From Phycisphaerales bacterium (GTDB lineage: Bacteria > Planctomycetota > Phycisphaerae > UBA1845): a stretch of 64,000 nucleotides of DNA. Location: the NCBI GenBank assembly GCA_020639115.1, contig JACKHG010000008.1, positions 123,079 through 187,078 of the forward strand, read 5' to 3'. The translations under genes were made by a program, and so were the position numbers. Shown here piece after piece: positions 34,502 to 42,576 of this stretch (the first letter of the stretch is position 1; every line of letters begins with the position of its first letter). Under the pieces are notes generated by a model. That model saw only the letters and a program-made list of their open reading frames with translations. It searched no databases and had not been told where the DNA came from.

Positions 34502-35822
34502 CCGGGTGCAGACAAGCCGCATCGGACGTCTCGACCCGCGTGGACTCCATCGGTAGTTCGATTGACGGCGGCATCGGTTCGCGCGAACCGCGGGCAGGCG
34601 AAATCGCCGGAGCGTCGTCGTATCCCGCCGCGGATGTACGCTGCGACGACGACAGCCCCTGGTCGGCCCCGCCTGCGCCCTTTTTCTTGGAACGGTCGCG
34701 CCGCCGGCACCGTGCGTGCTCGTCCATCAGGCTCGCCAGCAGCTCATCGAGTTCATCCCAGCGCAGCCGCGAAAGAACCTGCCCAACCCGGAAATAGTCC
34801 GGCGCCTCACCGCCCAGCAGCCGCCGAAACCAGCGCAACCGCATCGCCCTCGGCACACGCCGTAACTGCACGCAGATCGTCTCAGCCGCCAGGAGCCGCA
34901 ACTTCCGGCGCGCATACCGCGACATCGTTTCCCGGCCCCCGTCCGGGCTGCGCCGCAGCAGGACCACCAGATACACGAACTCCAGGTCCTGCGTAAGCAC
35001 GCGCCGCACTTCCCGCAGCAGTATCTGCTCGCAGGTCATCACTCGTCGGCACGACGAAGCGGTCTGGCGCGCTACCCGCCGCATCGCCCACCGCTCGGTC
35101 TCCTCAGGAATTGCCAAACGCTCCGCGAGCAGCAGTTCGATCAGCGCCCGCCGATCGCGACGCACCGCCGGCCGCATTTGCACCCGCACGGCGGCCCGCG
35201 CAAACGCCCAGGCGAGTTTCTCCCCCAGCCGACCCGCGACCGTCGGCCCGTGCGCCTCCGCCACCTCCGGCGCCGCCGCCAGGTCGCCCACGAACAACCG
35301 CCTTATGCGCGTCCCGCGACGGTCGCGCAACCAGCGTGATCTCCCGTCGCAAGAAACACGTGCGGGCACGTTCCGTCCGACTTCGTCGAAGTGACGGGCC
35401 TCACCGAGTTGCGCCGATTCGACGCTTGCGGCGGTTGCGCCGATTGCGTCCGTTGGGGCCGTTGGGTCCGTTGGGTCCGTTGCGCCAGCATTCCGCCGTG
35501 CGCTGAGCCGCCGCCGCGGGACCGGCCGGCTGAGCAACGAGCCGTTGCGATACAGAAACAAGCTCACCGCGTGATGGATCCGCGCGAGGGCATACGCCGC
35601 GAAGCGAACCCCGCCACGCGGGTCGAAGCTCAACGCTGCCCGCATCAGCCCCCAGCATCCCTCCTGGAAAAGATCCTCGTAGTCCCGCCTGACCCCGTCC
35701 TGTTTGACGTTCCTGACCCGCTCCCGGATATGCCAGTGCACCAGCCCCAGGTTGCGCGTCACCAGTTCCTGCTGGCCGGCCGACAGCCCCTGCGCCGGCC
35801 CGCCCCGCTGCTCCCGCGCCAT
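34116..35822 (-). CDS. sigma-70-like protein, long antisense overlap with the HhH gene
   Basis: Up to 568 residues from ATG 35822 (GGGGGG purine site; another ATG at 35849). Near the N-terminus a sigma-70 region 2 is clear: RNLGLVHWHIRERV, DYEDLFQEGCWGLMRAALSFDP and RFAAYALARIHHAVSLFL (about residues 30-100), the part that binds core polymerase and the -10 element. Then come a Pro/Thr/Asp tandem-repeat linker, an Arg-rich middle region of about 200 residues with helical segments (IELLLAERLAIPEETERW, FRVGQVLSRLRWDELDELLA), and a low-complexity Arg/Asp tail. No clear region 4 is seen. The last 128 codons lie opposite the HhH gene; the real end may be earlier and the tail may be chance reading. 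It could direct transcription of nearby secreted genes. Confidence 0.65.
   Translation of the reverse strand: MAREQRGGPAQGLSAGQQELVTRNLGLVHWHIRERVRNVKQDGVRRDYEDLFQEGCWGLMRAALSFDPRGGVRFAAYALARIHHAVSLFLYRNGSLLSRPVPRRRLSARRNAGATDPTDPTAPTDAIGATAASVESAQLGEARHFDEVGRNVPARVSCDGRSRWLRDRRGTRIRRLFVGDLAAAPEVAEAHGPTVAGRLGEKLAWAFARAAVRVQMRPAVRRDRRALIELLLAERLAIPEETERWAMRRVARQTASSCRRVMTCEQILLREVRRVLTQDLEFVYLVVLLRRSPDGGRETMSRYARRKLRLLAAETICVQLRRVPRAMRLRWFRRLLGGEAPDYFRVGQVLSRLRWDELDELLASLMDEHARCRRRDRSKKKGAGGADQGLSSSQRTSAAGYDDAPAISPARGSREPMPPSIELPMESTRVETSDAACLHPAMDAAPVDQSEDTAASARRSSDRCRGPRRGPRRGGRPGCSEDRRAGSRGRPDATRRRRAERDPHRGRVRRPNRSDRDEPNRSEHGGQSRFDHGAQNRPDRGARPHGPHDPCDDRRCAGRCSRRSAAGQ
34223..34294 (+). repeat. 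three tandem 24-base repeats inside the HhH gene
   Basis: Three 24-base units encode RRGQSDSD, RRARSDSA and RRDQSDSD. The units differ by a few bases each. They lie in the insert between the two helix-hairpin-helix motifs and form part of the antisense tail of the sigma-like frame. Confidence 0.75.
35451..35486 (-). repeat. 9-base minisatellite GTTGGGTCC in the sigma-like gene
   Basis: Four near-identical 9-base units (GTTGGGGCC, GTTGGGTCC twice, GTTGCGCC) encode a Thr-Asp-Pro linker directly after sigma region 2. Such units can change copy number by slippage without shifting frame. Confidence 0.65.
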
Positions 35823-36043
35823 TCCTTTTCCCCCCGCTACATCACCCATCCCCGATACCTAACATACACCAAACATAGCCATCGGTCAAATTCGTCCGCG
35901 CGGGAAATTCGATGGTTCTTCGCCACTGCACTCGAGTCCAGACCTGCGGAAAACGTGGCGACCCGCAGCCAAGACGCGAACGCCTTGACTGCGGGTCCAG
36001 CAGGGAACGTTGTCGATTGTCTTCACCGCGTGGGCAGTTGTAT

Positions 36044-36616
36044 TTACCGCCGCCCCGCCACCACCGCCCGAATTGCGCCGGCCGCCCGCACGAACCCCCG
36101 GCCGCGTTCCGCCCGCACCGACCGCGACTCTTCTGCCCGCGTCTCAGCCTGCACCCGGCCGCGACCGCCCGTCGCGCCGCTCGCCTGGGCCACGGTCACG
36201 CTGCGCCCTCGGCTTTCCCCAATTGCGCCACCGACCGCCACGCTCCGCTCCGCGTCGCCGCTCGCGTTCACGCGGCCGCCGCTGAACGACGTCTTGCCGT
36301 CCGTGCCGATGTGCAGGTTGAACGTGCCGCCCACCGCCGGCCCGAACCGCCCCGCCAACGCGTAGCTGTTCGAGATGCTCAGCCCGTCGGCGTCCAGCCC
36401 GACGCTCAGCCCCCGGGCAACGTTCAACCGCCCGCTGTGCGCGTCGGTGCGGGTCAGCGCGATCCCGTCGCCGTCGTAGTTCGCGGTGGCGGCTGCGGTG
36501 CCCGACCCGCGTCCGTTCGATCCGGCGGTCGCGGAAGTCTCCGCCACACCCGCCAGCGCCGCCAGCGGCATTCCCAGCATTGCGGCCAGCATCGTCATGG
36601 TTCGTCGCGTTCTCAT
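36044..36616 (-). CDS. secreted Gly/Ala/Arg-rich protein, related to its upstream neighbour
   Basis: A 190-residue exported protein with a signal peptide (about 1-23, ...PLAALAGVAE). The mature protein is rich in Gly, Ser, Ala and Thr with short strands such as GLSVGLDADGLSISNSYALAGRFGPAVGG, quoted here as outline of residues 70-100, and ends Arg/Ala-rich. It lacks cysteine and aromatic clusters. The ATG at 36616 follows GGGGAG. It lies 200 bases after the related 36819-37553 gene on the same strand, and both share the SYALAGRFGG-like words. A beta-solenoid or surface-layer type protein is possible but not proven. Confidence 0.7.
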   Translation of the reverse strand: MRTRRTMTMLAAMLGMPLAALAGVAETSATAGSNGRGSGTAAATANYDGDGIALTRTDAHSGRLNVARGLSVGLDADGLSISNSYALAGRFGPAVGGTFNLHIGTDGKTSFSGGRVNASGDAERSVAVGGAIGESRGRSVTVAQASGATGGRGRVQAETRAEESRSVRAERGRGFVRAAGAIRAVVAGRR

Positions 36617-36818
36617 CGTTTCAGCTCCCCGTTGGATCAGCCAAGCCCAGCGGCTGGCTGATGGTTCGTTCTCCAGTTCCCTGTTCCTCGGCAGGGGCGA
36701 CGCGGGCCGCGTTCCGTCCGTTGCGACCTCGCGTCAGGTGCTCACCCCACGACGTTTCACTCCTTTTTGGTCTCCGTCGCTTCCGGCGGGCACGTCCCGC
36801 GTCACCCCGTGCATTTGC

Positions 36819-37553
36819 TCAGTCGCGGATCTCCACAGCCGCCGCGTTCACTCGGGAATTCCCGAACCGGTGCGCCCGGCTTTCCGCCCGGACGTCGGCC
36901 CGGGCCGAGCGGTAGCGCCCGCTCACCGCCACGCCCACGCCGTCCGACCGACTGGTCGCGTACCGCGTCGCGCCGCTCACCGCCCGCACGCTCGACTCCG
37001 CCAGGCCGCCCCAGGTGTCCGCCAGCGCGTCACTCACGCTGGTGGCCCGTCCGCCGAACAGTCCGTCGCTCATCGCCGCGCTGTCACTCACCGCAATCCC
37101 ACCCAGGCTCGTGGCCGTCGAGACGCTGTCGCTCTCCGCCAGGCCGCCGAACCGGCCATGGGCCCGCGCTTCGCTGTCGCTGATCGCGATCCCGCCCACG
37201 GTGGCTGCCAGGCTGTCGCTGCGGGAGATGCCCACACCGCCGTACCGGCCGCTGCCGTAGGCCCGCGCGTTGCTCACCGCCAGGCCGCGATCAGCCGCCG
37301 CGGTCGCGTTCGCGAGCGCGGCTCCCCGCCCGCGGCCGATCGCGTCGGCGTTCGCTTCAGCGCGTCCGCCGCGGGTGGCGCCCGCAACGGCGTTGGCGGC
37401 TGCATTGCCCCGGGCCGTCGCGGTCGCTGACGCCGAACCGCCGTGTGACGCGGTCGACACCGCGGTGGCACTGGCTGCCCAGCCCGTCGAGGCGGACAGC
37501 AGACTCGCCAAGGCCGCCATACCCAATCCGTTCATCCAACGTGCTGCCTTCAT
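36819..37553 (-). CDS. secreted repeat protein with GG-started units of about 15 residues
   Basis: A 244-residue exported protein (signal peptide about 1-26, ...SASTGWAASA). The first third is Ala/Gly/Arg-rich. From about residue 103 at least six units begin with GG: GGVGISRSDSLAATV, GGIAISDSEARAHGRF, GGLAESDSVSTATSL, GGIAVSDSAAMSDGLF, GGRATSVSDALADTW, GGLAESSVRAVSGATR. The regular length, small residues and alternating Ser/Asp point to a stacked beta-turn (solenoid or amyloid-like) fold, which is inference. The ATG at 37553 has an excellent AAGGAGAT site. No known family is recognised. It lies two genes from the sigma-like gene on the same strand. Confidence 0.75.
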   Translation of the reverse strand: MKAARWMNGLGMAALASLLSASTGWAASATAVSTASHGGSASATATARGNAAANAVAGATRGGRAEANADAIGRGRGAALANATAAADRGLAVSNARAYGSGRYGGVGISRSDSLAATVGGIAISDSEARAHGRFGGLAESDSVSTATSLGGIAVSDSAAMSDGLFGGRATSVSDALADTWGGLAESSVRAVSGATRYATSRSDGVGVAVSGRYRSARADVRAESRAHRFGNSRVNAAAVEIRD

Positions 37554-38264
37554 CGCTGATCTCCTTCGTTCTCTGCCGGGCCCGGCGTGATCGCCTCTCC
37601 CTCGGAGGCGAGTCGGTACGGGCTTGCGTCCACGGGGATAGACGCCGGTCCGGCCGATTGGTTAGCACACGTGAATTATTTTTTTATGATCACTATTCTG
37701 CCATGTCGTTAAATGTCGGCGGGCTCACGCTTACCCTGGTTGACAGCCAATCCGGCTCGATCTACCATCACGGCCGTTCGGCGAGGGAATCGATCCTAAC
37801 CATCGTTGTGGCACGGGTTTGGATAGCGCGTTCCAGCGCAGGAATCGATGGGGCTGGGGGACGGTCCGGAGACAATTCCGGGGGCGCCCGATCGCTCCGG
37901 TCATACTTTAAATCACGGCACAACACGGGCCTGGCAACCGACGTATCAGCCGGTGCGTCGAACCGGCCCGGCGAGATTGCCCACTAGTACTGCAACCGCC
38001 CCGTCAGTCAGGATTAGAATACTCGCAGGCACCCACGACGTCGAGGCATTTCAGCCCCTACAGGAAAATGGCGGCCGACCGGCTGCCCTCCGCCTCCCCG
38101 GCCCCGTTCGTCCCGCTGGAATAGCCGTCTGCTGCAGTCGAATAAGGCCCGGACCAGAAGAACTGCACCGGCGCCGACCGCGAACTGACCGCGGACAGAA
38201 GCGGCGCCCGCAACATCGTCTGGCGATCACCCTTCCAGTGCAGCTCGCCGCGGGCGCATAACTC
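37554..38264. other. 711-base stretch without an intact gene
   Basis: The first 150 bases hold the promoter region of the repeat-protein gene, with an AT-rich run (GAATTATTTTTTTATGATC near 37671-37691). From about 38000 on, frames are broken in the same way as in the cytochrome block downstream, so the 5' end of the Rieske gene may begin here. I see no other support for a gene. Confidence 0.4.
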
Positions 38265-38613
38265 GCGACGGTGCATTTCTTCTTCCGCGTGCTCTTCGGG
38301 CGAAGACGCGTTTTTCGCGTCAGCTGCCACCGACTACGCCATCGGCGTGGACACCCAAGTAGCAGCAGTCCAAGCCATCTGGAGTCATGCGCGACGCAGG
38401 GCATCTACGTGATCTTCGCCAGAAATTGCACCCACCTGGGCTGCACGCCCGACTGGAAACCGACAAACAGCAAGTTCAAGTGTCCATGCCGGCAGCGGCT
38501 ACGGCTGTCGAGGGCGTCGCTTCAGGGGCCCTGCGCGCGTGATGGACGCTGTGGGGTCGCCAGCAGATCCGACCGGCGAACTCATCGTCGACAAGGCCGT
38601 GCTGTTTCTATAG
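38265..38613 (+). pseudogene. qcrA: Rieske iron-sulphur protein of a cytochrome bc complex, frameshifted
   Basis: In one frame RVLFG is followed, in another, by ATDYAIGVDTQVAAVQAIW, then GIYVIFARNCTHLGCTPDWKPTNSKFKCPC in outline (38402-38490), and again in another frame GSGYG...RGPA...VMDAVGSPADPTGELIVDKAVLF to a TAG at 38611. CTHLGC is the first cluster-binding box; the second box should read CPCHGSGY but a frame change falls exactly between CPC and HAGSGY. At least three frame changes are needed. The order matches the normal protein, so the whole gene is present. The upstream membrane span is not readable. Confidence 0.72.
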
Positions 38614-38849
38614 CAGGTGGGGACGATCCGCGGGCACTTTGCTGGTATCTGCTGATCCTCGAGAGTGAAACAACGCGCCGCAATTTCGGCGCTGAACCGC
38701 TACGTTCGCTGCAGGCGCCGTTTAATACCGGAGTCAGGCCCATGGCCCTGGGCGATCGACCGATCCGAGTCTCAAACCGGCGCCCAAGAGCAGCAGCGGC
38801 GATCCCGCGATTCACGCTCGTCCGAGAAGTCCGCCTGCCAATTCGACGC

Positions 38850-39668
38850 CAGAAGGAACGTCAAGGACAAGCAACTCTGGACATCGGTCTTCGCCACAAG
38901 CTGGACGACTCGCCGCGCCGTTCGCTCGCCCGGTGCTCTCCAACGTCTTCACCACCTGCACCCCGCGAAGATCAGCCGTGACGCCGTGGCGCACTCGTTC
39001 ACGTGGGGCATGGGCGGCATCACCTTCTATCGCTGGGTGCTCGCTCTCACCGGCGTGTTCCTGATGTTCTACTACTACCACCCGACGAAGGGGCGGGCGT
39101 TCCGCGACATCCTCTACCTGCTGCGTCGCGGCGTGCCCACCGGCAACCTGCTGCGGCGCAATACCCGCTGGGCCGCACCTGTTGATCATCACGGTGTGGC
39201 TGCATGCTCAGGTGTTCTTAACCACGCGCTTCTGAAGCTTCCACGGGAATTCGCTGGGGTGTCGGCGTGCTCCTGCTCGTGGTGACCATGCTCCTCGGTT
39301 TTACCCGGGTACCTGCTTGATGACCATCAGCTTCTGGGCCGTGACCGTAGAGCACAATTGTGGCCCGCACGCCGCTTCCTGCTCGTACAGGGGCCCCTTC
39401 GGCCCCGAGCCAGGCATGACCATTCAGCGACATCCGTTTCGCCCTGCTCAGCGGATCGATCGTCGACTCAATGCGCTGCTGCGGCCATCTGGCACTGCAT
39501 CGGCCTGCGCAGTCCTCTCCCGTCTTCGCGATCGTCCGCTTCTGGCGTATCCGCAAGGGGCAGGAGCATATCAGGCCGGCACCAGTGCGCTTACGCGCAC
39601 GAGTTCAGAACTGGAGGTCAAACCGGCGACTTAAGGCCGGTAATGAAAGTGGTAAAGTGCGAAAGTGA
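38850..39668 (+). pseudogene. qcrB: cytochrome b N-terminal part (b6-like), frameshifted
   Basis: Recognisable pieces: LHPAKISRDAVAHSFTWGMGGITFYRWVLALTGVFLMFYYYHPTK in outline near 38960-39090, AFRDILYL and GNLLRRNTRWAA near 39097-39178, then in other frames LHAQVFLT and PREF, FWAVTVE near 39330, GPFGPE near 39395 and a C-terminal APVRLRARVQNW...KPAT. One long clean stretch (39003-39170) shows the helix A/B region; the haem-ligand histidine helices are broken by several frame changes. The gene normally carries two b-type haems between four helices. No continuous product can be made from this sequence. Confidence 0.72.
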
Positions 39669-39739
39669 TGCAGCGGTAAGGTGAGAAAGTGAACGGGCGC
39701 GGTCGCGGCGTGCATTACAACGTCCGCCGACGACCGATC

Positions 39740-40659
39740 ATGGACTGGACTCAGCTTTGGAAATCGCGTCACACCGGACAGCAACGTGCCGTCATCATCA
39801 TGCTGGTGCTGCTGGTGACGTTCTACGGTCTACGCCTTCCGCAACGCTTCGCCAACGTCACTTTGGCTGCAGGCTCGAGGCCGACCCAGTCGCCTGAAGA
39901 CCTTGCCCTGCACCGGCGTTTTCCGTTTCAGCCAGCTGGCCGGGCGCGTGCGTCTGGCCCTACCTGCTCAGATCGAGTTTCTCACCGCGCCAGTCGTGAC
40001 CGCGATTCTCATCGTCTGAAGTCGATCTCGCTGAACCGCGCCGCTGGGAGGGAGCCCGCGAACCCCGTCGCTGACGATGAACCCGTCAGAAGACGCCCGT
40101 GGTACTTCCTGGGCCTCCAGGGGAGATGCTCGTCTACTTCGATCCGTGGATCGCGGCGTGGTGCCGACCATCATCATCGTCGGCCTGATGATTATCCCCT
40201 GGGCGGACGTGAACCCACTGGGCAACAGCTACTACACCTTCGTGGCAAGTTCTTGATCTCCCGTTTCTCTTCGGGTTTCTCGGCACTCTGGGTGCTGGTG
40301 ACGATCGGCACCTTCATACGCAGGCCCAGGTGGCGGTGGTTCTGGCGGGCAATTCTGGGACCACCACCGCGTGGTCTGCGAGGTGGTCGCGATCTGCGAG
40401 ATCTTCGACATCACCACCCAACCCGCCAGGGAATCTTCGGCGCGGCTGGGCGTTGAGCAGCTGCTTCGCGCAATCGCCAGCAGGCGTGTTCCACGTGCTT
40501 TTCAAAGAAGTTCGCCGCGAACGCGTACCGCGCGATGAACATCTATCAGTACCTGACCGTTAACCGCTCTTCGTGACGATGATGGCGCGCCGGTCAAGAT
40601 CATCAGCGCTCCTGTTCCGCATCAAGTAATGTGTGGGTGACGCCACGGTTAACATCTAG
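39740..40659 (+). pseudogene. cytochrome b C-terminal part (subunit IV-like), frameshifted
   Basis: Pieces in order: MDWTQLWKSRHTGQQRAVIIMLVLLVTFY (outline, 39739-39830), PEDLALHRRFPFQ, QIEFLTAPVVTAILIV near 39975, then EPANPV near 40048, PWYFLGLQ near 40110, FDPWIAAW near 40140, TIIIVGLMIIPWADVNPLGNSYYTF near 40170-40240 in outline, SGFSALWVLVTIGTF, then WRWFW, FHVLFK, AMNIYQYLTV near 40535 and a final VWVTP before TAG at 40657. PWYFLGLQE is the subunit IV hallmark (PEWY equivalent). Frames change at least eight times. The gene follows the cytochrome b part as usual in planctomycete bc operons. Confidence 0.7.
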
Positions 40660-40668
40660 ACGCATCCG

Positions 40669-40784
40669 GTGGCGCCACTGCGCTCGAGCAGTGCCCGAGC
40701 CGCAAAGGCCAAAAATTATTGCCCTGCTCTTGCGACGGTCACCAGGCCTGGGGCCAAAGTGGCACTGCTCTTGCAGGCAGTGCC
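40669..40784. repeat. pair of REP-like palindromes, second family
   Basis: GGCGCCACTGC-GCTCGA-GCAGTGCCC at 40671-40695 and GGCACTGC-TCTTGCA-GGCAGTGCC at 40761-40784 lie about 65 bases apart. Both share the GGCACTGC core with the palindromes at 17324-17349 and 19387-19413. They fall between two genes of the broken bc operon. Confidence 0.6.
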
Positions 40785-40989
40785 GAGCCCCGTATCAGCC
40801 TGCCGGGACCGTCCGACTTGGATCATCTCGCGGCGCATTGAAACGCGGGGCTGGATTCACTGGGTGCCTGCGGGACCATGGTCCTTTCTTTTGGAACCGC
40901 CGGCACCGTGCGTGGCTGGGCGCGCCGCCAGGAAAACCTACAATCGCCCGCGGTCTCGCCCGCCAACAACGCCGGCTCTCGCCAGACGG

Positions 40990-41924
40990 CACGCCCGCTC
41001 CCCGCGCAGCGTATTTCCCGCTGCTCATCGGCATTCCTCATCATCGCCCTCGATCCTCGCGCTCGTCTTCTGGCAGGCGCGTGGTTCGACTCAATACTCC
41101 GATGACCAGCTCGCCAGTACCTCGCCGACCGCGACCCGCGGCACGTACGGCGGCTCGTTCAGCTCGCGGAGCGAATCGACAAGCACGACCCAACGTCACG
41201 CCAGCTTCTGCCCGGCGGCTGCTCGCATCGTCGATCATCGCGGAGGAGGTCCGTTCGACGCTCGCGCACGGACGATGGGCTGGTCGCCCAGGGCGGACAG
41301 TTTTTCGACGCCCTGCGGACGTTTAACGACGGACTACGCGCCCGCTGGTGCGCCTGGCACCGCCCTTTCGCTCTCGAGGTGCCGGACCCCGCGATGCCGG
41401 CCCGTGCCGCACGCCATGCTCGAGCCGTATGCCGTAGCCGCCACGGTCGCCGGTGAAATTCAGCCGACCTGCGCCCAGGATCGCGGTGATCCCACTCGCA
41501 CCTCGCCGATCCGCCGCCGGACGCCGCCTCGGTGAAGGTGTACGCCCCGCTCGACGGCCGCATCCTCAAGGTCGAGGCCGCCAACGGTTCACCCGTCGCG
41601 ATCGGCGACGTGCTCTGCACCCTCGCCCCGGGCGAAAAGGACCTGCGCGAGGCCCTGCGCGCGTTCGCCCTGGTCGGGACAGCCGAGGACCTCGACGCCA
41701 TCCGCGCCGCGCTCAACCGCACCTACGCCACCAAGGGCGCCGCCGAACAGGGCGAAATCACCATCAAGCTCATCCAGAAACAAGCCTTGACATCGGCAAC
41801 GGCATGCGAGCAGCTGGAGCTCCGACGTGAACGCGCGGACAAGATACGCAGCCCTGCGCGCACGCCCCAACGGGCCGACCTAAAGCCAGCCGGCGAAGCC
41901 CCGGATTATTCCCGCATTGGGTGA
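40990..41924 (+). pseudogene. HEAT-repeat plus biotinyl/lipoyl-like protein of the bc operon, partly broken
   Basis: Near 41040 a membrane-span-like FLIIALSILALVFWQ can be read across frames, then HEAT-like helices with SRQLLPG and TMGWSP, then MLEPYAVAATVAGEI near 41416. The last part is intact from about 41532: VKVYAPLDGRILKVEAANGSPVAIGDVLCTLAPGEKD in outline, a biotinyl/lipoyl-like beta-barrel, followed by the helical LREALRAFALVGTAEDLDAIRAAL and a Lys/Arg-rich tail to TGA at 41922. The barrel has no conserved lysine of the MKM type. I recall this domain pair next to bc-complex genes in planctomycetes; the partner function is not known to me. The first half needs several frame changes. Confidence 0.6.
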
Positions 41925-42050
41925 AATCGGCCCTGAAAGGGCCCGGTGAATAAGTGCCTGGCGCGTCAATCAGTCCAGGAACGAACACCAGCACTTCCGC
42001 ACCGCTCGGACCCATTCATCATTCCGCATTCATCATTCATCCCATTCATA

Positions 42051-42384
42051 TTACGGCAATTCCCCAAACCGCTCCTCGAACTGCTCGACAGGACCATGTC
42101 GATCGCGTGTCCGGGCACCGTCGAGGGTGCATGTCCCATCGGCCCCTTGCTCGTGCAGCCTTTGCACCCGATGCAGGCCAGCGGATCGACGATCACCGCC
42201 CGAAGTCGGGCATGCACATCGTCCTTCACAGGATCATGCACTGGTCACGCAGGCACAGCTCGTGCACACCGGCGACCCTGCGCTTATTGCACGCGTCGTT
42301 GATGACCGCGATGTCGCTTGGGCTTCTTCTTCTTGCGCGACGGCTTTGGGCCGCCGTCTTCTGCGGGTCAACAATGAGCATCAT
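42051..42384 (-). pseudogene. 4Fe-4S ferredoxin-like gene, frameshifted
   Basis: From ATG 42384 the frame reads a Lys/Arg-rich start and then KIAVIND-like words; pieces in changed frames give VHELC and DQCMIL, then VKDDVHARLRAVIVDPLACIGCKGCTSKGPMG (outline, 42130-42240), PGHAIDMV and finally VEQFEERFGELP before TAA at 42051. A normal protein of this kind has two CxxCxxCxxxC clusters with the second ending in CPWDAIDMVP. CIGCKGC keeps part of one cluster; the first cluster is destroyed. At least four frame changes are needed. Confidence 0.65.
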
Positions 42385-42576
42385 CGCAAATCCTCGTCCA
42401 CAACCTCGAAAACGCAGGTTCCAGCCTGAACCTCTACGGGCATTATATCGGCTTTCGCCCTCCAGTGCGACCACGACGTCAAGCCCGCCTGCCTTGATCA
42501 CCCCACCGGACGCAGGCGGGCCGCCTTGCGGCTGATGGCGGCGTCGGCGCTTACGCTGGCGACCTCGCCGACGTCC

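Noticed and set aside
34540..35506. Several plus-strand Pro/Ala/Arg-rich frames opposite the sigma-like gene
   Set aside because: They have no ribosome sites or domains and are antisense to the sigma region 2 coding sequence.
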